Below, in pieces: positions 1-6,441 of a stretch of 28,526 nucleotides of DNA (its first letter is position 1; each line of letters starts with the position of its first letter). The stretch spans positions 1-28,526 of the forward strand of contig CAMDSG010000004.1 of NCBI GenBank assembly GCA_945907055.1, written 5' to 3'. Made by a program: the position numbers and the translations under genes. Under the pieces are notes generated by a model. The model was not told where the DNA came from. It made no database searches and saw nothing but the letters and a program-made list of their open reading frames with translations. This DNA comes from Bifidobacterium breve. Its GTDB lineage: Bacteria > Actinomycetota > Acidimicrobiia > IMCC26256.

Positions 1-2
1 AG

Positions 3-326
3 ACCGCACATATGGAGTTGGCTGAACCCGGCATCGGCGTTGCGTTTGATGCGTGCATCGAGCGTGGTGCAACAAAGGTCGTAGTCTGCCCATTCTTTCT
101 ACTCCCGGGAAACCACTGGCGAGTTGATATCCCAGCCCTAACCCAAGAGGCTGCGACACGCCATCCAGGAATCGAGTGGCTTGTGACCGCTCCAATCGGC
201 CTACATTCCCTCATGAGCGAGGTTCTTGCTGCAACTGTAGAGGGGTGTATCAAAGCTGCATCTGGTGACGGAGAACGCTGCAAGGCATGCGGCGCTGAGC
301 CCGATGCCGCCTGTACGTGGAGATAA
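3..326 (+). CDS. CbiX/SirB-like sirohydrochlorin chelatase, C-terminal part (5' end outside window)
   Basis: The reading frame is open to the window edge and residues before the first ATG (position 12) continue the family pattern, so this is the 3' part of a longer gene. The segment ELAEP, the strand VVVCPFFLLPG, the following N-H-W-R-V-D-I-P and the HPGIEW stretch match the second half of CbiX/SirB proteins. These insert cobalt or iron into sirohydrochlorin on the way to cobalamin or siroheme. The canonical family has a metal-binding His at or near the PG-H/N-H position. The tail is cysteine-rich (CKAC, then a third Cys about 9 residues on), a kind of tail that in some SirB/CbiX relatives carries an iron-sulfur site. 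Whether this one does is not shown. It converges with the ferredoxin gene; the gap at 327-393 shows no clear hairpin terminator. The family call is fairly sure; the metal is not determinable. Confidence 0.72.
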   Translation, partial: TAHMELAEPGIGVAFDACIERGATKVVVCPFFLLPGNHWRVDIPALTQEAATRHPGIEWLVTAPIGLHSLMSEVLAATVEGCIKAASGDGERCKACGAEPDAACTWR

Positions 327-393
327 CAAGTCGTAAAGCGCTGCCAAGCACCCGGTCAACGGAGTACACGCTCAGACGTGACTGCGCTCTCCC

Positions 394-618
394 TTAGCTA
401 GGAGCACCCTGAACGATCACTTCCCCGTCTCGGATAATTGAGATTGCTTGTGTCGGGCAGCCCTGCGCAGCGAGAATTACTTTCTCCTCCGGAGAACCGT
501 CAATACTCGTGACGATTGCTACCCCATCGTCGTCGAGGTCAAATACATCGGGGGCCCAGAACGAACAGTTCCCCGAGCCCATGCAGATTTCACGATTGAT
601 CTTTATCTCTAATGCCAT
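394..618 (-). CDS. Small single-cluster (3Fe-4S type) ferredoxin
   Basis: A complete 74-residue ferredoxin. It has C12-(x5)-C18 in the segment ICMGSGNC and a third cysteine in GCPTQAI near residue 54. In place of the second cysteine of a CxxCxxC motif there is Gly/Ser, so only three cysteine ligands are evident. That pattern is typical of actinobacterial [3Fe-4S] ferredoxins that feed electrons to cytochromes P450 or other oxygenases. APDVFDLDDDG is the usual acidic loop between cluster ligands. An AAAGG-like ribosome site lies about 10 nt before the ATG at 618. It follows HisN on the same strand after 76 bp. No P450 or ferredoxin reductase is in the window, so its partner is unknown. It could still bind a 4Fe-4S cluster with a non-Cys ligand. 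Confidence 0.88.
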   Translation of the reverse strand: MALEIKINREICMGSGNCSFWAPDVFDLDDDGVAIVTSIDGSPEEKVILAAQGCPTQAISIIRDGEVIVQGAPS

Positions 619-694
619 GAATTTTAATGCCTTTCAGCGGCGCAGTTACGCGCATTGCGTTTTTGGATTCGTACCTTTTCTCTATTGGATTTCT

Positions 695-1456
695 CTACTG
701 CTTCTTTAGGATCGCAAGCACCGCTTCGTGCAGCAGCCCATTAGAACTAACCGCGTTTCCACCCGCAGGTGTTGGAACCCCTGAGTGGTCAGAGAAGCGC
801 CCTCCGGCCTCCTCAATAATCGGTTGTATCGCAGCGAGGTCCCAGAGATTTACTATTGGCTCGACTGCGATATCGGCGGCGCCCTCAGCGACGAGCATGT
901 GCTGCCAGAAGTCACCAAAACCCCGGGTCCGCCAGACTGCATTAACAAGTGCAAGGAACTGCTCTCCAAGCCCGAAGGCCTCCCACCATGGAAAGTCTGC
1001 GTAGCAGAGCTGCGCATCAGATATATCTGCAACACCTGAGACGCTGAGTCTGCGTCCATCGCAGTAGGCGCCCTCTCCACGCGCTGCCCACCAGCGTCGC
1101 GGCATCGCAGGAGCGGAGACAACCCCAATATCAACTACACCGTCTCGCTCTAGTCCTATCAAGGTTGCCCAGATTGGAATCCCTCTCATGAAATTCGCAG
1201 TTCCATCTATCGGATCGATAATCCAGCGGCGCCCAGAGTCTCCCTCGGCCCCAAACTCCTCACCAAGAATCGCATCGCTTGGGAAACGCTCAAGAATCGC
1301 TGAGCGAATAACGAGTTCAGCTGCGTGGTCAGCATCTGTTACATGTGTCGTATCGGGCTTACGCTCAATCTTTAAATCATCAGAGAGAAACCGCGCAAGT
1401 GTTACTTCATCTGCAAGGTCTGCAAGTTTGAGTGCGAATACGAGATCGGCGTCCAT
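695..1456 (-). CDS. hisN: Histidinol-phosphatase of the inositol-monophosphatase family (HisN)
   Basis: This 253-residue protein belongs to the Mg-dependent inositol monophosphatase superfamily. Metal-site motifs are in order: GEE (E66/E67), DPIDGT (D81, D84, T86) and WDLA (D206). The stretch VVSAPAMPRRWWAARGEGA and the segment RGFGDFWQHMLVAEGAADIA resemble actinobacterial HisN, which makes histidinol from histidinol phosphate, rather than general inositol monophosphatases. The length fits the family. The start at 1456 lies 12 bp after the thiolase stop codon, so it is probably co-transcribed with the thiolase. It is not in a his operon here, so another sugar- or inositol-phosphate substrate cannot be excluded. 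The superfamily is certain and the HisN assignment is likely. Confidence 0.82.
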   Translation of the reverse strand: MDADLVFALKLADLADEVTLARFLSDDLKIERKPDTTHVTDADHAAELVIRSAILERFPSDAILGEEFGAEGDSGRRWIIDPIDGTANFMRGIPIWATLIGLERDGVVDIGVVSAPAMPRRWWAARGEGAYCDGRRLSVSGVADISDAQLCYADFPWWEAFGLGEQFLALVNAVWRTRGFGDFWQHMLVAEGAADIAVEPIVNLWDLAAIQPIIEEAGGRFSDHSGVPTPAGGNAVSSNGLLHEAVLAILKKQ

Positions 1457-1468
1457 GGTTTTACCGGC

Positions 1469-2647
1469 TTAACCGGGCATTACCTCAAGGACGGTTGCGC
1501 TTCCCATACCCCCAGCGGCGCACATGCTTGCAACACCAAGGCCGCCGCCGCGACGGCGCAACTCGTTTATAAGCGTGACAACCATCCGCGCTCCGGTAGC
1601 GGCGATTGGGTGACCGAGGCTGCATCCAGACCCGTTGACATTCACAATCTCATGGTCAAAGCCGAGCATGCGTGTACTCGCAACGGCCATCGATGCAAAT
1701 GCCTCATTAATCTCGACGAGATCCATATCCTCGACGCTTAGACCCGCTCGCTCAAGGGCCTTCGGAATCGCGTATACCGGGCCAAGCCCAGTGTCACGAG
1801 GAGCTAGTGCAGCATTTGCCCAAGACTTGATTACGGCAAGGGGCACTAGCCCGTGAGCCTTAGCGAACTCAGAGTCACAGATCATGATTGCTGCGGCAGC
1901 GTCGTTGAGGCCAGAGGAATTACCGGCGGTGATACTGAACCCTTCAATCTCAGGGTGAATCGGTTTCAGGCCCGCAAGTTTCTCAAGAGTGGTCTCTCGC
2001 CTCGGGTGCTCATCGACCTGGAACATCGTCGTTGTTCCGTCACGACGTGTTACCTCGAAGGGAACGATCTCTTCCTCAAAGCGGCCCTCGTCAATTGCGT
2101 TGATAGCGCGACGGTGCGATTCATATGACCACTCATCCATCTGCTCGCGGGTTACATCAGCCCGTTGAGCCGTATTCCATCCGACTGTGATTGACATATC
2201 CCATGCAGGCGCATCTGGTGTCTCACGGTGACTCGCAGACATCCACGGCCCCATCTCGTCGCCCGGTAGGAGCCGTTTCATGCTCCCTGGCGTCGTAGAG
2301 ATTGACTCTGTTCCAGCAGCAATCACAACCTTGTCCATCCCTGCCATGACACTTCCGGCGGCGCCTTGTACTGCGGCCATCCCAGAGGCACAGTGACGCT
2401 GAAGAGCAACGCCAGGGACATTGAGTAGGCCGAGTTCGACGGCTGTATAACGAGCAAGGTCTCCCCCACCTTGAAGCGACTCCCCCATCTGTAGATCGTC
2501 GATGTACTCGGACGGAACACCTGAACGCTCTAGGAGTCCACCGACTGCTACGACGGCGAGGTCGGCGGCACTCAAATCGGCAAGAGTTCCCTTGCGTGCC
2601 GTGCCTATTGCGGTTCTCGCTGTTGAGACAATTACTGCTTCACCCAT
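1469..2647 (-). CDS. Thiolase (acetyl-CoA C-acyltransferase)
   Basis: A full-length 392-residue thiolase II type enzyme that cleaves 3-ketoacyl-CoA or condenses acyl-CoAs in the cytosol. The catalytic nucleophile is C86 in RHCASGM. The NEAFA motif, H346 in GHPIAATGAR and C376 in MCAAGG complete the usual Cys-His-Asn-Cys active site. The final glycine-rich motif reads AGGMGSA rather than the more common GGGQG, a conservative change. Start choice: ATG at 2647 with GAAGGGA about 9 nt upstream. It heads a probable operon with HisN and perhaps the ferredoxin. The 115-bp gap upstream (2648-2762) holds AT-rich DNA and two copies of CTTGGATC but no gene. Substrate chain length cannot be read from the sequence. 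Beta-oxidation is the likely role given the ACADs and carboxyltransferase further on. Confidence 0.93.
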   Translation of the reverse strand: MGEAVIVSTARTAIGTARKGTLADLSAADLAVVAVGGLLERSGVPSEYIDDLQMGESLQGGGDLARYTAVELGLLNVPGVALQRHCASGMAAVQGAAGSVMAGMDKVVIAAGTESISTTPGSMKRLLPGDEMGPWMSASHRETPDAPAWDMSITVGWNTAQRADVTREQMDEWSYESHRRAINAIDEGRFEEEIVPFEVTRRDGTTTMFQVDEHPRRETTLEKLAGLKPIHPEIEGFSITAGNSSGLNDAAAAIMICDSEFAKAHGLVPLAVIKSWANAALAPRDTGLGPVYAIPKALERAGLSVEDMDLVEINEAFASMAVASTRMLGFDHEIVNVNGSGCSLGHPIAATGARMVVTLINELRRRGGGLGVASMCAAGGMGSATVLEVMPG

Positions 2648-2762
2648 TAGAGCGTTCCCTTCGTGGATCTAACTTGGATCAAATAAAGATTAAAACTTAA
2701 TGACCAACCGCCGTTTAACGCTTGGATCGTACTCCGCACGCGAGTCATCTCACTGCTCAGTA

Positions 2763-3404
2763 TCAACCATGAAATTTCACAGGGCTCACATGCCCTGCCC
2801 TGATCTCGGCCGCCAGCCCCTCGACATCCACAACTCTCCCTGAGAACTCAGTCGCGTAGGCGCCCGCTAACCCGGGTCCGTGCGCGTCGCTTGCGCCCAC
2901 ACTTGGCATCGGGGAGAGAATGAGCGCAGCCGCAGTCAACTCATGCTCAGAGCTAACAGTCTGAGTGCTTACAGCCTCTATCGCATGGACAAGGGACCAG
3001 TGCTCCCAGCCTGCGACCACCGCAGCCGAGGGCTCGACATGCCCCGCTGCCTTTGCCCTCGCGCCGGCAACGCTTCGAACTGGATGCGGAAGGACAATGG
3101 CAGTCCCCGTTCTAGAGACCTCTTCCACGAGTTGCTCAAAGCGGTACCCGAGCCAAAGCGGGCGCTCAAGGGGGCCGAATACCAAGACATGACCAACATC
3201 GGTTGAGAGCTCGACCCCTGGTATCAATGGAAATTTTAGTAACCGAGAAGCGTCTTCAAGCTCGCCCTCTGGCCAGCGAACATCGTGCTCGGTAATACAG
3301 AGAGCATCTAGCCCACGGCTCCGAGCACTCTCAACAAGTTCTTCGAGGGTTGCACTCGAGCAGTTTGAGCGTGGAGTTGTGTGAGCGTGCAGATCGATCA
3401 ACAT
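2763..3404 (-). CDS. PHP-domain metal-dependent phosphoesterase
   Basis: A 213-residue protein with the polymerase-and-histidinol-phosphatase (PHP) fold. Metal-binding motifs in order are DLHAHT (H6, H8), CITEHD, GVEL followed by GHVLVFG, a His in VLPHPVR, and SDAHG near the C-terminus. Family members hydrolyse phosphoesters such as nucleoside 3',5'-bisphosphates or histidinol phosphate; the substrate here is unknown. It starts 18 nt after the stop codon of the MBL-Rieske gene on the same strand. There is no Shine-Dalgarno sequence, so translation is probably coupled. A 17-bp tandem duplication sits exactly at this junction and includes a second out-of-frame ATG; this start (3404) is the one whose frame gives the PHP motif. 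It is shorter than TrpH/YciV-type PHP proteins (about 280 aa) but contains all core motifs. Confidence 0.85.
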   Translation of the reverse strand: MLIDLHAHTTPRSNCSSATLEELVESARSRGLDALCITEHDVRWPEGELEDASRLLKFPLIPGVELSTDVGHVLVFGPLERPLWLGYRFEQLVEEVSRTGTAIVLPHPVRSVAGARAKAAGHVEPSAAVVAGWEHWSLVHAIEAVSTQTVSSEHELTAAALILSPMPSVGASDAHGPGLAGAYATEFSGRVVDVEGLAAEIRAGHVSPVKFHG

Positions 3405-3429
3405 TTTAAGAGCATCAACATTTTAAGAG
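3397..3429. repeat. 17-bp-period tandem duplication at the MBL-Rieske/PHP gene junction
   Basis: The 16-base unit ATCAACATTTTAAGAG occurs at 3397-3412 and again at 3414-3429 with one base between. Each copy contains, on the minus strand, a TAA stop followed one base later by ATG. The MBL-Rieske gene ends in one copy (TAA at 3425-3423) and the PHP gene begins in the other (ATG at 3404). Seen directly. Confidence 0.95.
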
Positions 3430-4985
3430 ATGCGACGAGACTTGATCTCGTTCTCCAGCGAGTCAGCGTTCAAGCACTTCCCGGTATCGAGATCAAACTC
3501 CCAGCCATGAACCTGGCAATGAAGCACATGCCCATCACGAAGCGTTCCAAATCTCGTTAAATCTGCACGTAGGTGAGGGCATCTACGCTGAACCTCATAA
3601 TCTCCACAAATGAATCTCTCGTCATCGTTGCTCCGCGAGGCGTAATAACCCTCACAGAATGACATTCGCTCAAGAGATAAACACTTAAAGAAGGTATAGA
3701 CGTACTCGTTATACGAACCCTCTCGGTGGGCCGTAAATCGACACGAGAGAAAAATCTCGTTGACCCAATCCTCAGCGTGATGCTCGATACACCACTCGAC
3801 TAGTCCCCGATCCATAGTCAGCGTGTAAGAAAAAACATCCCCGGGCAGAGCCTCTCTCACCACTCCGGCAGGGAAGTCAATAACGACATCTTGAGGAGGA
3901 GCCAACGAGTCAATTCCATCCGTCAGGCGGAGCAAGATTGCCGACCCAACTCCAGCACGCGTAAGCGGTGCAGCCTCCAGAACTGGTCCCCACCAAGTAC
4001 TCAACTCCTCGAGAATGTCGTAACGATTTCTAGGGAGAGAACTAAGCGTCGCTACCAGAAAAGATTCTTGATCAGCGCGGTATTTTCTTAAGTAAGAACG
4101 CTTATCAGAGAAAATCGCCTCGGGCGAGGCCTCTCCATCAGGGTGCAGGACACTGCAGTTCCCTGCATCGAGAGTGACGACGCTGCCTGGGACAACAAGC
4201 CTTCCGCCCTCAATCCCGTTCTGCCTTAAGTACTCAAGAAACGACGGTTGATCCGGAAAAATACTCGATGGATCGGAGTCCAAATCATTTAGATTGAATA
4301 AAGAGTCGTCCAGAAAACACGGGGGGCCTGCACATGGGAAGACGAATGCTGCATCAGCGTCTCGAATATATGCAAGCGCACGCGTCTCTTGATCCGCTCT
4401 CTTACGCCTTCCGAGTAGTTCCTTCTCAGCGGCATCAAAGTCGTAGACCATCGGATACCAGATTGCGCCAGAGAACTGTGTGAAATGTCCGTCATACGGA
4501 CCAAGGTCTCTGAACTCATCTGCATCACGCGGGCGTGAATCGTTCTGATTCAGGATTCGAGCGCTCGAGTCAGCAATGACAATCGCAGAGTCTCCTGCAG
4601 GTCCATCGGCAGGCGCCGTCATTGCAAGAATCGCTACCTCTAGACCGCCGAGGTCGAGAGTGGCCCCATGCTTGGTCTGAAGAAACTTGGTGAACCCGCA
4701 CTCTCGGAGAGCCTCCTCGAGATGGTTTACTCGAAACTCTGGGAGCAAGACCGTGGTGGATTTATCGACGTTCTCAATCAACCACTCAGGGTCGTAGTGA
4801 TCGTGGTGGAGGTGAGAGATGTAGAGAAAATCTGGTTTCAGGAACTGAGAAACATCAAGGCCATCGTTACGAGGAAAAACGAACCACGAAGCGAAGTATG
4901 CAGGGGTAAACCATGGGTCGCATAGGACCGACCCGCCCTCAGTCTCAACATACATACCTACATGTCCAAGAAATGTTACGCGCAC
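3423..4985 (-). CDS. Metallo-beta-lactamase-fold hydrolase fused to a C-terminal Rieske [2Fe-2S] domain
   Basis: A 520-residue fusion. The N-terminal part (about 1-260) is a metallo-beta-lactamase-fold domain with the metal motif H58-x-H60-x-D62-H63 after the strand FLYISH, in the style of UlaG/CMAH-like hydrolases. A middle segment (about 260-450) has no motif I can name. The C-terminal 60 residues form a Rieske domain with C469-P-H471 and C490-x-x-H493 followed by GWEFDL. The pairing of these two domains is known from CMP-N-acetylneuraminate hydroxylase, where the Rieske part is N-terminal; here the order is reversed. No transmembrane segment is visible, so the protein is probably cytosolic. 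Start: ATG 4985 with an AGGGGGTG ribosome site just upstream. The likely role is an iron-sulfur-dependent oxygenase or redox hydrolase of unknown substrate. It shares a junction with the PHP gene. Domain calls are firm; function is open. Confidence 0.85.
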   Translation of the reverse strand: MRVTFLGHVGMYVETEGGSVLCDPWFTPAYFASWFVFPRNDGLDVSQFLKPDFLYISHLHHDHYDPEWLIENVDKSTTVLLPEFRVNHLEEALRECGFTKFLQTKHGATLDLGGLEVAILAMTAPADGPAGDSAIVIADSSARILNQNDSRPRDADEFRDLGPYDGHFTQFSGAIWYPMVYDFDAAEKELLGRRKRADQETRALAYIRDADAAFVFPCAGPPCFLDDSLFNLNDLDSDPSSIFPDQPSFLEYLRQNGIEGGRLVVPGSVVTLDAGNCSVLHPDGEASPEAIFSDKRSYLRKYRADQESFLVATLSSLPRNRYDILEELSTWWGPVLEAAPLTRAGVGSAILLRLTDGIDSLAPPQDVVIDFPAGVVREALPGDVFSYTLTMDRGLVEWCIEHHAEDWVNEIFLSCRFTAHREGSYNEYVYTFFKCLSLERMSFCEGYYASRSNDDERFICGDYEVQRRCPHLRADLTRFGTLRDGHVLHCQVHGWEFDLDTGKCLNADSLENEIKSRRIS

Positions 4986-5112
4986 CCCCTGAGCCTTACA
5001 GAGAGAGGGGCTCCAAGGTTGGACTCAGCCCACCAAGTTAGGATCCTCCCCTCCGCAGGGTTATCCTCGCGAAGTCTTTGAATGCAGCAGATGGCCCAGT
5101 AGGGATATATGC

Positions 5113-5160
5113 CCACCAAGATATCTCCACCAAAATATTTCCCCCAAAATATTTCCCCCA
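5113..5160. repeat. 14-bp tandem repeat directly upstream of the FAS1-like dehydratase
   Basis: Three units of 14 bp lie at 5113-5126, 5127-5140 and 5141-5154, followed by 6 bases of a fourth. The units are CCACCAAGATATCT, CCACCAAAATATTT and CCCCCAAAATATTT. Each has a palindromic AT core. The array abuts the GAGGAG ribosome site at 5161-5166. It occupies the end of the 187-bp gap at 4986-5172; the rest of that gap shows no gene. Confidence 0.92.
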
Positions 5161-5172
5161 GAGGAGAACGCT

Positions 5173-5628
5173 ATGGCGTTGATTGAGTTAATTGGACAAG
5201 AGACCGGCACTCAGACGGTCCGTATTGAGCGGGGACCGGTCAAGGTATTTGCTCAGGCCCTACTAGACGACGATTCAATCTACGACTCTGACTCCGCTCC
5301 CGTCCCGCCTACCTATCCATTTGTCATGCACTTCTGGGGAACCGTGGACCAGGAGGGAACGCCAGGGCTTCCAATTGAGAGACTCAGAGGAGCAGGTAGA
5401 GCGATACTCCACGGAGAGCAAGGATTCACTTACACGCGTTGGCCGCGTGTAGGGGATGTGCTTAAGGGAACTACAACCATCACAGACGTATATGAGAAGA
5501 CAAAATCGAATGGCGGCAGCCTCGAGTTCTACGTCACCGAGACAGACTGGTGCGACGTGGAGAGCGGCGAACCGGTCGTTAAATCAACATTTACTCTTGT
5601 CGTAAATGTGCGACCGCCAAAAAACTAA
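5173..5628 (+). CDS. FAS1-like / MaoC N-terminal-type dehydratase (HadA-like subunit)
   Basis: A 151-residue single hot-dog domain. PPTYPFVMHFW and the LHGEQGFTYTRWPRVGDVL segment match the FAS1-like dehydratase family (N-terminal MaoC-like, as in mycobacterial HadA/HadC). Those subunits pair with a catalytic R-hydratase subunit to dehydrate 3-hydroxyacyl thioesters. The D-x-x-x-x-H catalytic motif of the R-hydratase partner is not obvious here, as expected for the stabilising, non-catalytic subunit. No partner with that motif is adjacent; the next gene converges. Start: ATG 5173, preceded by GAGGAG at a spacing of about 6 nt. The nucleotide-repeat array immediately upstream could affect expression. 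The family call is good; the precise acyl substrate is unknown. Confidence 0.8.
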   Translation: MALIELIGQETGTQTVRIERGPVKVFAQALLDDDSIYDSDSAPVPPTYPFVMHFWGTVDQEGTPGLPIERLRGAGRAILHGEQGFTYTRWPRVGDVLKGTTTITDVYEKTKSNGGSLEFYVTETDWCDVESGEPVVKSTFTLVVNVRPPKN

Positions 5629-5636
5629 CGGCGGAA

Positions 5637-6374
5637 CTAACCGGCTTGTTTCTTTACTCCCTCGGCAGCGGCGGCCGCACCCTCGGGGTCAAGGTAACCA
5701 CGCGTCAGAACATTTAGGTGCTCGTCGAGCTCGTAAATTAGGGGCTGTCCGGTCGGGATATTAAGTTCAACAATCTCTGCATCCGAGACTCCATCAAGGT
5801 GTTTTACAAGTGCCCTCAGCGAATTGCCGTGGGCGGTCACTAGGGTCTTCCTCCCCTCAGCTAGGTCAGGCACTATCGCGTCATACCAATACGGAAGCAT
5901 TCGCTCGAGCACATCGGCAAGACACTCAGAGCTCGGCAACACCTCAACGGGGAGGGAGGCGTAGCGAGGATCGAAGCGAGGGTGCCCTGGATCGTCGAAG
6001 TCAAGAGGCGGGGGTGCGATGTCGTACGCGCGACGCCATAGCTTGACTTGCTCGGCTCCAAACTCTTCGGTCGTCTGCTTCTTGTCCTTGCCCTGCAGAG
6101 CCCCATAGTGCCGCTCGTTGAGTCGCCATGAACGCTGTACAGGGATCCACAGGAGGTCGGCCTCCCGCAGAGCTATCTCCGCGGTGCGGATAGCGCGCTT
6201 TTGTAAAGAGGTATGGACTACCTCCGGGAGGATGCCGCTATCTCGCAGTGCGGCACCAGAATTACGAGCCTCATCCTCACCCTGCTCTGTCAGATCGCAA
6301 TCCACCCATCCGGTAAAACGGTTCTCAAGATTCCAAACACTCTGTCCATGGCGAAGAAGTATGAGCGTCGACAT
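5637..6374 (-). CDS. gpmA: 2,3-bisphosphoglycerate-dependent phosphoglycerate mutase
   Basis: A glycolytic enzyme that interconverts 3- and 2-phosphoglycerate. With the start at 6374 the protein has 245 residues (family about 249). It begins MSTLILLRHG with the phospho-accepting His9, then NRFTGWVDCDLTEQG, LNERHYGALQG (catalytic Glu and acceptor loop) and VTAHGNSLRAL (second catalytic His). The frame is open to 6422, but the extra 16 residues would precede the canonical N-terminus, so 6374 is chosen. No strong ribosome site is present. A TAGGCT hexamer ends 7 nt before the ATG, which suggests a leaderless transcript. It is divergent from the Ppx/GppA gene (67-bp gap) and converges with the dehydratase, leaving only 8 bp. 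Identification is firm. Confidence 0.95.
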   Translation of the reverse strand: MSTLILLRHGQSVWNLENRFTGWVDCDLTEQGEDEARNSGAALRDSGILPEVVHTSLQKRAIRTAEIALREADLLWIPVQRSWRLNERHYGALQGKDKKQTTEEFGAEQVKLWRRAYDIAPPPLDFDDPGHPRFDPRYASLPVEVLPSSECLADVLERMLPYWYDAIVPDLAEGRKTLVTAHGNSLRALVKHLDGVSDAEIVELNIPTGQPLIYELDEHLNVLTRGYLDPEGAAAAAEGVKKQAG

Positions 6375-6381
6375 ATTTCCC

Positions 6382-6387
6382 AGCCTA
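6382..6387 (-). promoter_or_regulatory. Candidate -10 element for a leaderless gpmA transcript
   Basis: TAGGCT on the minus strand ends 7 nt before the gpmA ATG. It fits the actinobacterial TANNNT -10 consensus at a spacing where transcription would begin at the start codon. No -35 element is evident. A GGGA lies closer to the ATG, so a leadered start is not excluded. Confidence 0.4.
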
Positions 6388-6429
6388 GATCGCTTCCCCT
6401 CGGTCCGGTGTTCTCGTAGCAAGGAAGGG

Positions 6430-6435
6430 TACGGT
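6430..6435 (+). promoter_or_regulatory. Candidate -10 element for a leaderless Ppx/GppA transcript
   Basis: TACGGT is followed by 6 nt and then the GTG start at 6442. The same hexamer at the same spacing precedes the aldehyde dehydrogenase at 19462. AGGGA touches the GTG, too close to act as a ribosome site. Confidence 0.45.
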
Positions 6436-6441
6436 CAGGGA

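Noticed and set aside
327..393. Possible small RNA or terminator between the chelatase and ferredoxin genes
   Set aside because: No stem of useful length, no T run and no promoter-like element could be found.
4986..5112. Possible short gene in the 187-bp gap before the dehydratase
   Set aside because: No frame with a start and ribosome site of meaningful length; only the repeat array near its end stands out.
5614..5634. Possible terminator between the dehydratase and gpmA (CCGCC / GGCGG)
   Set aside because: Only a 5-bp stem with an 11-nt loop, overlapping the end of one gene; no T tract on either strand beyond a coding A run.
6118..6441. N-terminal extension of the Ppx/GppA reading frame by 108 residues
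   Set aside because: It runs antisense through gpmA, has no homology-like features, and the family N-terminus (AAIDLGSNS) begins right after the GTG at 6442.
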